From NCBI GenBank assembly GCA_036346275.1, contig CM070717.1:7499178-7563177 (forward strand): 64,000 nucleotides of DNA, read 5' to 3'. The position numbers were made by a program, and so were the translations under genes. This DNA comes from Otatea glauca (lineage: Eukaryota; Streptophyta; Magnoliopsida; Poales; Poaceae). Below, piece after piece: positions 47,652-58,347 of this stretch (position 1 is its first letter; each line of letters begins with the position of its first letter). A model generated the notes under the pieces. That model was not told where the DNA came from. It worked only from the letters and a program-made list of their open reading frames with translations, and ran no database searches.

Positions 47652-50248
47652 ATGTCTCCTCCTTCCTCCTCACAGCCTTTGCCCCAGGATTGGACGACCT
47701 CGACTATAACAGAGGAGAGATTGAAGTTTATGGTCGATGATGGAATCCTCCCAGACTTGGCCTTGATCTCCGCCCGACCAGCTGCCGGCGAATCCATCCC
47801 TACTCCTCGTCCTGAAGAGGTGGTGGTTTTGAGTCTTTCTTCCAGCGCGGGCTGGGCCTTCCCGCCTGCGCCTTCCTTCGCGACCTTCTCTTCTTCTATG
47901 GTATCGAATTGGTAAACTTGAATCCCAATTCCATACTGCAAATCTCCCTTTTCGTTCATCTCTGTGAAGCCTTCTTAGGCATCAGCCACCATTTCGATCT
48001 TTTTCGCCAATTTTACCTCTTGAAACCTTATCCCTAGAAGAGCAACCCCAAGGTAGTTGGGGGAGCCGGATTCCAGTTGCGGGAGGGGCTGAAGAAAAAT
48101 TACTTCACGATTCCTTTCAAAACCTCCAACAAAGGCTGGCATCAAGAGTGGTTCTGTTGCGCCAACCCCGATCCTGCCCTCCCCAGCTTTGCCGGGCGCC
48201 GACCTAAGGCGTCCCTTTCCTGGGTGTCCACCCCTGACTCTGCCGACATGGACCAAGTGCATGACCTTCTGGCGCTGATTGAGAAGTTGAAGGAGGATGG
48301 TCTCACAGGGGTAGGTCTGGCTCTCCATTTTTTTGCTTGCCGGACCCAGCCCCTGAAAGAGCGAGTTCATATGGGATTCGCGTACGAAGGGAGAGATGAC
48401 CGACCCGGGAGCTGCCCGATGAGCTGTCGAAGGAACAAATATTCGCTCGGGTCGGCGAATTCTTCATCCCGAGCGTCGACGTATCCACCGTCAGATGCCC
48501 GAAGTCTTTCACCGCTTTACGCCCCCCTCCTAAGGTTAGCGAGTTTGGTTTGAGAGGTTTCTGCCTTTGTCTCTGAATGTCTTCCAACCTTTAACCTTCC
48601 TTTCCAGGATCGGGCGGCTTTCTTCAGTGATGCGCCCCTTCCGGAAATGCCCATCCGCGTGGGCGATTCTCTAAAGCGGCGAGCGAGGTCTCCTGCGGGA
48701 GACCCTGCCGCCAAGAAGGGGAAGAAGGTGGTGGTCCAAGACCCCGCGAAGCCCCTCGCCCGACTGGCGGTCCCAAGATCTAGGACCCGCCGGCCCGAGC
48801 TCCAGCGCCTGCGGCCCCCCTCTCTGGGGCACCCGCTGCGCAGCCGAGTCCAATTCCGAGGGACTCGGGCGGTAAGGCTTCAGCCGGCAGCACCCCGAGT
48901 GGTCCCTCCGGGGGTGGCTCGTCCACACGGAAGAAGCCCCCAATGAAGATGAAGAAGTCCGACAGGTTAGTTAACCTATCGACTAGTGGTTGATGCGTTT
49001 CGCTGGCTTGTTTGCTGACGGTTCTTCTCATAGGAAACCTTCGCTTGATGTCCCTGTCGGGACACCGTCTGGGATCCCTGTGGAAGTTGAGGCCCCAGAA
49101 GTTAGTGTCCCGGTTGTGGGGGCTGCGTCCGGGGACACCAAAGTGCCTTCGGCCCCGGCGCCATCTCTGACTCCTCTCGCTTCGGAATCAGGCTCTGCTG
49201 TTCCGGAGCTGGCCTCCCGCCCTCCCCCAAGATCGAGGAGATCCTCTGAGTTCCGCCGACCCCTGCTCGCCCCCAGCTCGTCATGCAAGCCGCGTGGGTT
49301 GACGAGGAGGAAGGCTTGAAGCTTTTGGATGATCCGGAGGAGGAGAAGGAGAGAAATGACTTTTATAGTCATGCCACGGCTTGCGCACGCCTGGCCCAGG
49401 TAAGCGCCTCTCGACACTTGTTATCTTGCTTCTCCTGTCATTTGTCATGTTGTTTCCTTTCCTTGTGACGATTACAAAAAAATAGGGGAGCGCTCTGAAA
49501 AGAAAGCCGAATACTTCCAGAAGATGCTCCCTGAAGTCCGAACGCGCTAGGAATATCTGGCCAAATTGGAGTGCATCAAGATCGGGTATGCTGCCGAGTT
49601 GCTGGCTCTCCGGTTAGAGTTGCAGGCGCTGCGGGAAGAACAGAAGGTCTTGCGGGAGGAGAAGCTGGACGTCGTCGGCTCCCTCCGAGGTGAATATCTT
49701 TTAACCTCCCCACACCTCTGGCTCAGTCGTCTTGTTTTTGATTTCCTTATATCCGTGCTAGATCGAGATTTCGAGATTACGAAGCTCCAGGGACGGCTCG
49801 AAGCTTCGGGAAGAGTGCTAGAAGGTACTTTTAGGCGCCCTACCCTCTTTTGTCTTCATCGCCTTCTGCATGGTCCCTGAAATCTGCTCCACTTGCAGAT
49901 TATAAGATCAAGATGCGGGTGCAGTATGCTGTTTTCAATGACAAGGTTAATGCCCTTGAGACGTCTTGCTCAAAGCTCTGCGAAGCCTCGGGGCCCTTGC
50001 TGAGCTCGCTTCATCCCGAAGGCAAGAGGCCGCTCAGTAGGGACCAAGTTTTTAATCGGTTGGAGGAAGCCCCCAAGGAGCTCAAGAGACTTTTGAAGGA
50101 AGCGGCGACCAAGGTCGCTTTACCCTCGAGTGGATCTTGAAGCTATCAAGGAGGGTTATGCCTGCAACGTAGATGAGGATCGCGCCGCCGAGCTTTGGGA
50201 GGAAGTCAAAGATGCTTCTTCTGCTGTAGCGGAGACTTTGGACCTATG
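47652..50248 (+). pseudogene. antisense gene of Tat element (PF04195-type), several exons
   Basis: On the strand opposite gag-pol, the ATG at 47652 starts MSPPSSSQPLPQDW and runs to IPTPRPEEVVV, the beginning of the putative gypsy-type transposon domain. After frame changes, CEAFLGISHHFDLF (about 47970-48010) and ITPF-type blocks YFTIPFKTSNKGWHQEWF and MDQVHDLLALIEKLKEDGLT (48077-48320) continue that domain. Then come a low-complexity Pro/Ser region (48604-49290) and, after GT donor-like ends, coiled-coil pieces (LLALRLELQALREEQKVLRE, 49600-49690) to DASSAVAETLDL ending 50248. Such antisense ORFs are typical of grass Tat elements; their function is unknown. A TATA-like TTTTAAAGG is at 47499. 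Confidence 0.72.
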
Positions 50249-50499
50249 AAAATATATGAAGGCATTTATTTGATATTATGTTTTTGTCTGAGTGGTTTTG
50301 ATATCTTTAGATATCACATCCGACTGGTTTTGCCCCCGACTGGTCCAGCCCCCAGGCTTTGGGGCATGGTTCATGACGCATGTCCCGGATTCTTAGAATT
50401 TATAGGAGAGAAGCACTCAGATGCGTAAGATCGAAGTACATTATATAAAAACAACTTTAAAAGTGAACTTTTATTTATATAAGAACAACAAAATTACAG

Positions 50500-51820
50500 A
50501 ATTCAGGTGAAAAAACGACGTAGCTGTTCTATGTTCCATGTGTTGCTGATAGCTGTGCCGTCGACAACGTAAGGGCCTTCCCAGCTTGGGGAGAGCTTGT
50601 CCTCGCATTTCTGATTCTTTCTAAGGACCAGATCTCCTTTGGAGAAAGCGCGGCTCCTTACATTGCGACCGTGATAGCGACGTAATCCGTGAAGGTATTT
50701 TGCCGACCGAATCGTTGCGACATCTCTGGCTTCCTCCAGTCGATCGAGGTCTTCTAGCCAACTTTCTTCTGAGGCGACTTCTTCATAGCTCCGAACCCTG
50801 CCGGGATCTGAATTCTAGTTCGGTGGGGAGGACCGCCTCCGAGCCATACACAGGAAGAAAGGTGACTGCCCGGTTGCTCTGCTGGGGGTGGTTTGCAGCC
50901 CCCAGAGCACCGAAGGCAATTCTTTCACCCACCGGGTGGCGTATGGTTTGAGACGATCGAAAATCCTTGCCTTCAGGCCTTGTAACACCATGCCATTAGC
51001 TCGTTCGACCTGCGTTGGTTGAAGTGCGCTACGATCTGAAGAAATCTTTATGCGAGTTATTTGCACCAATCTTGAAATATGCCGCCTCTAAATTGGGTGC
51101 CATTATCTGTGATGATCCGGTTCGGGACGCTGAATCTAACCACGATTTCATGAAAGAATTCTTTGGCCTTGGTTGCCATAATTGCGGCGACTGGCTTGGC
51201 CTCCACCCATTTGGTGAATTTGTCGATGGCCACGAAAAGATGAGTATGACCGCCTTGAGCCTTCTTCAAAGGTCCTACCATGTCGAGCCCAGCATCGCAA
51301 GCGGCGAGTTATGGGGATGATGCGTAGTTCTGTTCGGTTTGTTCATGCATGCCGTGCAAGAAGCGACATCCTTCGCATGTCCGGATGATGTCCTCCGCGT
51401 CAGTGACAGTAGTCGGCCGGAAAAATCCTTGACAATAGGCCTTGCCAACTAGGGTTGATGATGCCGCATGATTTTCGCTAACTCCCGAGTGGATTTCCTT
51501 GAGGAGATCTCTTCCTTCTTGTTCTGATATGCACCGTCGTAGTACACCAGAGCTGCTCTTGCGATAGAATTCTTCCCTGATTACCACGTAGCTTTTGCTT
51601 CGGCGCATTATTCGTTCTGCCTACACGCGGTCTTCGGGTAGCTTGTCCTTCGTCAAGTAGTCCAGATACAGAACTGTCCAATCGGGGGTAATGACTAGGA
51701 CTTCGGCCTCTGATTTTTTCTTTGCCGGGATGTTCAGCTTTGACCGAGTGCTAGTCATGGGCTTGTGAATTTCTTCGACGAACACTCCCACGGGCACTGT
51801 AGACCGGCAGGCTCCCATTT
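50500..51820 (-). pseudogene. integrase (element 4)
   Basis: The zinc-binding region in 51309-51608 gives IHSGVSENHAASSTLVGKAY and IIRTCEGCRF, keeping H-H-C-C. The core in 51057-51281 gives AIDKFTKWVEAKP (first Asp) and IITDNGTQFRG (second Asp); QVERANGMVLQGLK (50815-51069) holds the catalytic Glu. A degraded C-terminal module with SPSWEGPY-like sequence ends near 50505. No chromodomain follows, as expected for Tat. Frameshifts near 51057 and 51300 break it. Confidence 0.88.
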
Positions 51821-51848
51821 TCGCTAGCTCGTCGGCAGCTTCATTATC

Positions 51849-52484
51849 TCAGCGGAGCACATGAATGAGCTCCAGGCCGTCGAAGTTGCCTTCCAATTTG
51901 CGTACCTCCTGGAAGTAGGCAGCCATGTTGTCTTCGATGCAGGACCATTCTTTCTGCACTTGGTTGACCACGAGCATCGAGTCTCCGCGAATCGCCAAAC
52001 GTCGGATACCGAGTGATATGGAGATACGGAGCCCAAGGATGAGTGCCTCATACTCGGCGGCGTTGTTTGATGCGGGAAAAAATATTTGAAGAACGTACCT
52101 CAATCTTTCCCCATTTGGCGATATGAGCATGATTCCAGCCCCCGCACCGTTGAGCATGAGGGAACCACCGAAATACATCGTCCAATAATCGAATTCCTTG
52201 GTGACTGCCGGGTTCTGAAGCTCTGTCCACTCGGCCGTAAAGTGGGCGAGCGCTTGAGACTTAATGGCGGTGCGAGGCTTGAATAAGATATCAAAAGCTC
52301 CAAGCTCGACTGCCCACTTTGCAATTCTCCTAGTGGCCTCCTCGATTGTGGAGAATATCTCCAATTGGGAAGGAGGTAACCACCGAAATCGCATGTTCTT
52401 GGAAATAGTGCTTGAGTTTGCGAGACGTGAGAAGTACAGCATATAGCAACTTTTGAACTTGCGGATACCGCGCCTTAGATTCAC
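51849..52484 (-). CDS. archaeal-type RNase H domain (element 4), partial gene
   Basis: An open run of 211 codons. The first 90 residues are the end of the ordinary RNase H and linker (FSRLANSSTISKNMRFRW, KWAVELGAFDILFKPRTAIK). From about residue 100 a second RNase H begins: YWTMYFGGSLMLNGAGAGIM, FPASNNAAEYEALILGLRIS, IRGDSMLVVNQVQKEW. This additional domain is characteristic of Tat/Ogre elements. The catalytic Asp in the usual YFDGS is Gly here, while the Glu (AAEYEAL) and second Asp (RGDS) are kept, so this copy is probably inactive. The frame continues pol without its own start. Confidence 0.85.
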   Translation of the reverse strand: MNLRRGIRKFKSCYMLYFSRLANSSTISKNMRFRWLPPSQLEIFSTIEEATRRIAKWAVELGAFDILFKPRTAIKSQALAHFTAEWTELQNPAVTKEFDYWTMYFGGSLMLNGAGAGIMLISPNGERLRYVLQIFFPASNNAAEYEALILGLRISISLGIRRLAIRGDSMLVVNQVQKEWSCIEDNMAAYFQEVRKLEGNFDGLELIHVLR

Positions 52485-53546
52485 TCAAGACCTCGCTGAT
52501 GAAGTAGACCGGGTGCTGGACCTTCTGCACATGGCCCTGCTCCTCCCTTTCTCTGACGATCCATGTGTGACTACATGAGTCGTTGCCGCGATGTATAATA
52601 AGAGAGGTTCCTCTGGCATTAGTGAAACCAAGATCGGAGGCGTTGTTAAGAAAGTCTTCAAATCTTCAAACGCCCGCTGTGCCTCTGGAGTCCACTGAAA
52701 TTTGTCCTGCTTTTTGAGGAGTTTAAAGAATGGCATTCCTCGCACACCCAGTCGGGAAATAAACCTGCTGAGTGTGGCCATGCATCCTGTAAGCTTCTGG
52801 ACGTCCTTTTGGCAAGTCGGCGGTTCCATACTCGATACGGCCCTGATCTTCTCTGGGTTGGCTTCGATGCCTCGCTGAGATACGATAAATCCGAGTAGTT
52901 TTCCGGAAGAAACTCTGAAGACACACTTCTCGGGATTAAGCTTCATGCTGAAAGCCCTTAGACTCTCAAACGTATCGGTTAGGTCGGTGACGAGGTCCTT
53001 CCTCACCCGAGTCTTCACCACGACATCGTCCACATACGCCTCACATTTCATCCAAGTTGGGCATGAAAGCACCGCTGTATCGCGCGTTGATACGTCGCTC
53101 CAGCATTTTGTAACCCGAATGCCATTGTGGTATAGCAAAAGGCCCCGAAGGGCGTGATGAACGAAGTCTTGATATGATGTTCCACCTTTAGGCGAATCTG
53201 GTGGTACCCTGAGTAGGCATCAAGGAAACTCAGGATCTCGCACCCGGCGGTTGAATCAACTACTTGATCGATCCGAGGTAACCCGAAAGGATCCTTCAGA
53301 CATGCTTTGTTGAGATCGGTATAGTCAACGCACATGCGCCAAGTTTTATTCTTTTTTTGGACTAGTACAGCGTTTGCCAGCCAATCTAGATGATACACTT
53401 CTTTTATAAAGCTTGCGGCTAAAAGCTTGGTGATCTCCTGTTTGATGGCGTTCTGGAGCGAACTGCTGAAGCCTTTGCTTGATTGGCTTCACACTTTTGT
53501 TGACGTGTAGAGAATGCTCGATCACCTCCCTGGGGACACCCGGCAT
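52485..53546 (-). pseudogene. reverse transcriptase (element 4)
   Basis: From 53546: HSLHVNKSVKPIKQ (RT lead-in), then WLANAVLVQKKNKTWRMCVD with YTDLNKACLKDPFGLPRID and FLDAYSGYHQIRL, TSFITPFGAFCYTTMAFGLQ NAGATYQR (53048-53398), and EAYVDDVVVKTR (YVDD active site, about 53000-53035) with LNPEKCVFRVSSGKLLGFIV (52880-52940) and the connection segment FQWTPEAQRAFEDLK. A frameshift at about 53050 splits it just before YVDD, and another near 52560 corrupts the RNase H start. Confidence 0.9.
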
Positions 53547-54414
53547 GTCGGACGGTTTTCACGCAAAGATGTCCTTGTTAGCTTGGAGGATGGTGACAAG
53601 CTTGTCTTCCTATTTGTCCTCGAGCCCTATCCCGATCAGAGTCGTCTTAGTCGAATCGGACGGGTCAAGAATGATTCTCTTGGTTCCTTCGCCAGGTTTC
53701 ATCCCTGACATGCCCTGCTTTTTGGACGGGATATCTCCCTCTTCCTGCATCGTGGCCGCTTCTGCTTGGATCTCCTTTCTCTCATCGGCTGCTTCCTGCA
53801 ACTTGGCGAGTCCATGGTTCTCTCGGTCGCACTCCAGGGACCGCTTGACATCGCTGCGAACCGTGATGACGCTTCTTGGTCTTGTCATTTTCATCATCAA
53901 GTAGGTGTAGTGCGGGATGGCCATGAACCGAGCCAGTCCGGGTCTTTCCAAGATAGCGTGATACGCCATCTCAGAAATCCACCACCTCAAAATTCATGTA
54001 CTCGGTCTGATAGTTGTCCTTGGTGCCGAAGGTGACGGGCAAGGAAATCTGCCCGAGTGGAAGCGACGATGCTCCAGGGATTACACCATGGAACGGCTGA
54101 GTGCTCGGCCTTAGCTCGGAGAGGGGAATGTTTATGTCATTGAAAGTTTTGGAGAACAAGACGTTGAGTCCACTCCCTCCATCAATCAGGACCTTCTTGA
54201 GCCTCACGCTGCGGATAACAGGGTCGAGCACTAGAGGAAACTTACCCAGATGTAGAACCCAGTTGGGGTGATCCGATCGATCGAAGGTGATTGGTACCTC
54301 GGACCACCTCAGATATTGGGGGGCCGCTGGTTCCACCGCATTGATCTCTCGAGCGGTAAGCTTTTGCTTCCGCTTGGACTCGTATCCGGTGGAGCTCCCG
54401 TATATGTAGTTCAA
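53547..54414 (-). pseudogene. aspartic protease region (element 4)
   Basis: An open stretch (53971-54414) encodes ITFDRSDHPNWVLHLGKFPL, VIRSVRLKKVLIDGGSGLNV LFSKTF, where IDGGSG is the retropepsin-like motif of Tat elements, then HGVIPGASSLPLGQISLPVT. The frame breaks at 53971; ILERPGLARFMAIPHYTYLM (about 53890-53950) completes the protease before a linker with a charged region (53610-53870). Confidence 0.85.
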
Positions 54415-54612
54415 CTCATGCTCGGGCTCTTGAAAATCGTCTTCGTCAGGAAGATCTTTCTTCTTGGCTGTTTTATCCTTGGCTGGAGCCAGCTACTTGT
54501 TGCTCTCCAGCGCAAAGCGCTTCAGAGTGAAGCAGTCCTTGGCGGTATGTTTTCCCTTGGGGCGGAAGGGACAGATCGCTTCCATAACAGTGTTATAATC
54601 GGGCGCCTCTCT

Positions 54613-55391
54613 CTAAGTGGTTCCGGGTCGGTTGCGTTCTGTCACCGCGACCAGCTCCTCGCCTTTCCGCTTCTTATCTTTGTGCTTGGAGGACTCAGCC
54701 TTGTCTCCGTTGCTCTTCTGTTGTGGTCGATCTTCTTGACGTTCGGCCAGGGTGTCTGAGGCCGTGGCATAGCGATCGGCCAATGCAAACATCTCCTTTA
54801 CGGAGGCTGGGGGCTTCCTAGACATTTTCTTGATCAGATCGGAGTCGCTGACCCCTTTCTGGAAGGCGGCTATCACCACAGCATCAGAAACATCCTTGAT
54901 GGTGTTCTTCTTCTGCATGAAATGCCTAATGAAATCCCTCAGCGTCTCATCCTTCTTCTGATGAAGATGATACAGGTTCCACAGGTGCCAAGTCTCTCGT
55001 AGGTTCCCTGGAAGTTTGCGATGAATTGATCGCAAAGATCGCTCTAAGAATCTACCGAGTTTGCAGGGAGTCCCGTGAGCCATGCTTGAGTCGAGGCGGT
55101 AAGGTTGACTGGCAGGTAGTTTGCCATCACATTCTGGTTGCCTCCGGCCTCTTTGACCGCTAGGGTGTATACCTGCAGCCAAGCTTCCGGATCTCGCTCA
55201 CCGTCAAACTTGACAATGCCCTTAGGGTTGAAACCTTCAGGCCATACAACTCGGCGCAGCCGTGGAGTGAATGCTTGAATCCCGTCGATGGATCTTTCTT
55301 CATGATGAGGGGGAGAGCGGCGCGATGAACCTCTGGCTCGGCGATTGTCGTCACTGCGTCGGGGTGGAGCTCGGCACGGCGAGTCCATCAC
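54613..55391 (-). pseudogene. gag (element 4)
   Basis: Two overlapping frames give a retrotransposon gag domain: FNPKGIVKFDGERDPEAWLQ with VNLTASTQAWLTGLPANSV (55044-55391), then RETWHLWNLYHLHQKKDETL, RDFIRHFMQKKNTIKDVSDA, ALADRYATASDTLAERQEDR and a Lys-rich tail (54613-55000). A one-base shift near 55040 separates them. The zinc-finger-like CPFRPKGKHTAKDC follows near 54530 in another frame. Confidence 0.87.
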
Positions 55392-55751
55392 TCGGTGATC
55401 GTCGTCGTTCCGGCCCCGGCGATGATGGTCTCTATGGTCGTTGTAGTCGTCGTACCTTCGATCGCTTCGTCGATCATAGCCGGTGCCAAAACGCTCGAAG
55501 TCGTCACAGCGACCGCGTCGTTCTTCCTCATCCCGCTCTTACCGTTTGGCGGTGATATCTTGGCGGAGGTCACGGTTGAGGGTGCGGCATGTGTCTCCGA
55601 CTGGTGGTATGAGGCGCCGACTACCGGTATTCTGACCGGTTGCAATCTGACTGCTAGCAATACGCGTGGCCACGTGGGAGCAGGAACGTGCTTCCCCATC
55701 CGGCCTTTCTTGATTCTGTTGAATCGCCGTCGCCGTCACCATGGCCTTGAT

Positions 55752-56291
55752 CTAAGCCACGATCGGGGCTGCCGGGCTGTCAGACGCAATCATTGAATCC
55801 AACGTATTGAGTAGTGTCTTGGAGGCGACGACGTTTTGCTGTGGTGTATGGAAGACAGCTTGGTCTCCCAACCTATATTGCAGGATGTCCTCTCGGACAT
55901 GGCGGCCGTGAGACCGAAGCGACTGTGCCTCCTTCCCCCTGCGGGGTGGACGATCTTCCTCCGCAGCTTCCTGATCCTCTTGCTGACGTTGTTGATCGGT
56001 CTTCTGCTCCTCTATGGCAAAGATGCCGCGAAGATCGTAGTAACTTCCTGTGAAGCCGACTGGTTTGCCATCTAAGGCAGAGTGACGTACCTGAGATAGG
56101 TCGGCCTGATTTTTACCAGATTGGATCTGGTTCAGGTCTAGGCAGACCATTTCTCCGTGCTTATCTGCGACGAAGTCCATGCTCCCTAAGCGGAAAGCTT
56201 GGCCGGAGATGAAAGTGACAGTGATCCCGCCGATTGCTACCATCGAGTCTGTAGGAAAAGATTGTAGCGCTTCCCCTACCTGGCGCGTCAA
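55752..56291 (-). pseudogene. pre-gag or N-terminal gag region (element 4)
   Basis: An open run of 179 codons begins next to the primer-binding-site-like TGACGCGCCAGGTAGGGG (minus strand, about 56273-56290) that follows the 5' LTR. It reads MTRQVGEALQSFPTDSMVAI and contains a Gln/Glu/Arg-rich stretch near residues 95-120. I recognise no domain. The position is that of the leader or N-terminal part of gag in Tat elements. Confidence 0.45.
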
Positions 56292-56292
56292 C

Positions 56293-56820
56293 TGTCGACT
56301 TTTGTAGTCGGCAATAAAATTATGGGGCAGGCGCTAGATCTCAAACTCGAAGCTCACACAAGACAGGGATTTTAGACAGGTTCAGACCCTCGACGGTGGA
56401 GGTAATACCTAATCCTGTGTACTGGGATTATGTGGATCTCTTGGATCTAGGGTTGCTCAAAGCGCAATATGCTCTGGGCGATATGAGGTGTACTATGCTC
56501 TATGGCTCGATACTTGTTATTGCCCACCCTCTCCCTTATATACTGGGGGTGGTGCGGCTTACAGAGTCCTGATCGGTCTGGAGATTCCAATCGGTTACTA
56601 GATTCTAGGCGGTTACAGGATAGAGTTTACATCTTTATCTACCCTATAAACAACTCGGATTACAACTGTATCTTTTATATCCAAATACATATTCAACATT
56701 CCAAAGGCATGCACCCTTCCGCACGGCAACTTGGCTTGTCGCGGGGCACAGCTTTTGGGCCTCCTCTCTGGGCCTTTCTTTTCTTCTGATGACGCTGGGC
56801 CGGTCATAGAGATACCTGGT
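56293..56820 (-). repeat. 5' LTR of element 4, terminus missing
   Basis: Matches 45083-45606 but stops at ACCTGGT followed by TCTATGTAATC of tnp2. The last 15 LTR bases (TCTATATACTCCACA) are absent, leaving one TCTAT. It adjoins the primer binding site near 56290. Confidence 0.9.
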
Positions 56821-56825
56821 TCTAT

Positions 56826-57937
56826 GTAATCTTAAGATGTATTTTCCTTTGTCGTTTTTTGATATCATGGTACATCTCATTGTTCACCTTGTGATAGAGA
56901 TGAAGATATGTGGGCCCTTGTTCCTACGTAGCATGTACCCATTCGAGAGGTATATGGGAATTCTCAAGTCCTACGTACGGAATCGATCTCGGCTAGAGGG
57001 TAGCATTGTCGATGGTTATGCAACCAAAGAAGTCATAGAGTTCTGCGTTGATTATATGGCTCAGGTCGAACCAATAGGTGTGCCTCGATCTTGCCATGAG
57101 GGGAGACTCCAGGGCATCGGGACCATTGGAAGGAAAGCAATCACGCTTGATCCGGTTGCCTATGCTCAAGCTTTTTTCACGGTTTTGCAACACATGGCTC
57201 TAGTGTCCCCATACATCGACGAGCATAAGCACTGTCTACGGTAAGAGAATCTGACGCGGCAAGAGTCTTGGATCATGAGACAGCATAACCTTTAGTTTAA
57301 CAGATGGCTGAAGGAGCGACCCATCACTGGGACCTCGTCAGGTGATACACTCACATGGTTGGCTAAAGGTTCAACATTTACAGTTGTAACGTGGAAAGGA
57401 TACGACTTAAATGGGTACATATTTAACACGAGAGATCAAGATATGAAGAGCACAAACCAGAACAGTGGTGTTCGCATAGATGCGTTCAACACCATTGGGT
57501 CAACGAGGAGCTCCTACTATGGGTTCATAGAGGAGATTTGGGAGCTCGACTATGTACTATTCAACATCCCCTTATTGCGGTGTCGTTGGGTCCACCTCCA
57601 GCACATGAAGGTTGACAAGTACAGTGTCACTACTGTCGACCTCGCATGCCTCGGATACCAAGATGAACCATTCATACTCGCTAACCAAGCTGTTCAAGTA
57701 TTCTATGTAATCGACCCATCCAACAAGAAGAGACATGTAGTTCTTTAGGGAAAAACGACGATTGTCGGAGTAGAGAATGTAGTAGATGAGGAAGAATATA
57801 ATCAATTTGATGAGTTTCCTCCTATCGAAAAGAGCATCACAGTCCAGGAAGAACAACTCGAGGAAGCTAGCTACACACGCGTCGATCATCGTGAAGGGCT
57901 AATTTTTATACAAAAGAATAAGCAAGTGAAGTTATGA
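56826..57937 (+). pseudogene. tnp2-type transposase, part 2 (CACTA B)
   Basis: Resumes after element 4 in the DUF4218-type region: MYFPLSFFDIMVHLIVHLVI, SMYPFERYMGILKSYVRNRS and YMAQVEPIGVPRS, open to a TAA at about 57242 (Gln in CACTA A). After a stop-rich gap, 57359-57748 gives the DUF4216-type domain: YYGFIEEIWELDYVLFNIPL and DEPFILANQAVQVFYVIDPS, ended by TAG in place of CAG. Readable sequence goes on to QKNKQVKL and a TGA at 57935. It matches 38340-39485 of CACTA A. Confidence 0.88.
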
Positions 57938-58157
57938 TTTTAAGTGTACTCTCGAAGATAATAGAGTTGTTTGTAATGAGATGCTCGAAATTCAAAACAA
58001 CTTTGTGTATATGTGCATCTGATTTATTTAATAAAATTTCCTTTCCTTTACTAATATTGATTCATCTACAATTCCATATGCATTATACATTATCCACTAT
58101 CGATTGTAGGTCAAGAAGGCCAAACTCTAGTTTTACCTCTGCAATGAAGGTCTATGT
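57938..58157. other. tnp2 3' flank
   Basis: AT-rich sequence after the tnp2 stop with an AATAAAATT at about 58030 that could serve as a polyadenylation signal. Nothing else is seen. Confidence 0.4.
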
Positions 58158-58332
58158 CAAGGTTCATCACAGACGGTTCTATAAGAGAACCGTCTGGGAT
58201 AAAAACTTTCACAGACGGTTCTTATATGTAACCATCTGAAATAAAATACTATCGCAGACGGTTCTAATATAGAACTATCTACGGTAAAATACTATCATAG
58301 ATGGTTCTAAATTAGAACCGTCTGTGATAGGG
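58158..58332. repeat. internal hairpin array upstream of second gene (CACTA B)
   Basis: Four pairs of the subterminal type, such as ATCACAGACGGTTCTATA with AGAACCGTCTGGGAT, lie between the two genes, separated by short ATAAAATACTATC spacers. They end just before a TATA box. The motif is the same as at the element ends (41744-42110, 62755-63054). Confidence 0.85.
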
Positions 58333-58337
58333 GAGCC

Positions 58338-58347
58338 CTATAAAAAG
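58338..58347 (+). promoter_or_regulatory. TATA box of second CACTA gene
   Basis: CTATAAAAAG directly follows the internal hairpin array, with a likely leader CACTCTTGCAGATCATTC about 25 bases on. It points to a promoter for the second gene (ATG 59476, after a long leader or intron). Confidence 0.5.

Larger units (their letters stand above)
45083..56825 (-). mobile_element. element 4: Tat-clade Ty3/gypsy with antisense genes
   Basis: Short LTRs (about 0.53 kb) bound an 11-kb interior on the minus strand. The TSD is TCTAT (45078-45082 and 56821-56825). The gene order from the right is pre-gag, gag, protease (IDGGSG), RT (YVDD), archaeal-type RNase H and integrase without chromodomain, then a 4.9-kb region with plus-strand genes and tandem repeats before the 3' LTR. 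The extra RNase H and the antisense ORF of the PF04195 type place it in the Tat clade (RIRE2/Retrosat2-like). The right end has lost 15 bases by recombination between TCTAT repeats. Confidence 0.93.

Noticed and set aside
58158..58332. CRISPR-like regular repeats, also at 41744-42110 and 62755-63054
   Set aside because: Repeats are variable, self-complementary and separated by non-unique AT-rich spacers; they are CACTA subterminal motifs in plant DNA.
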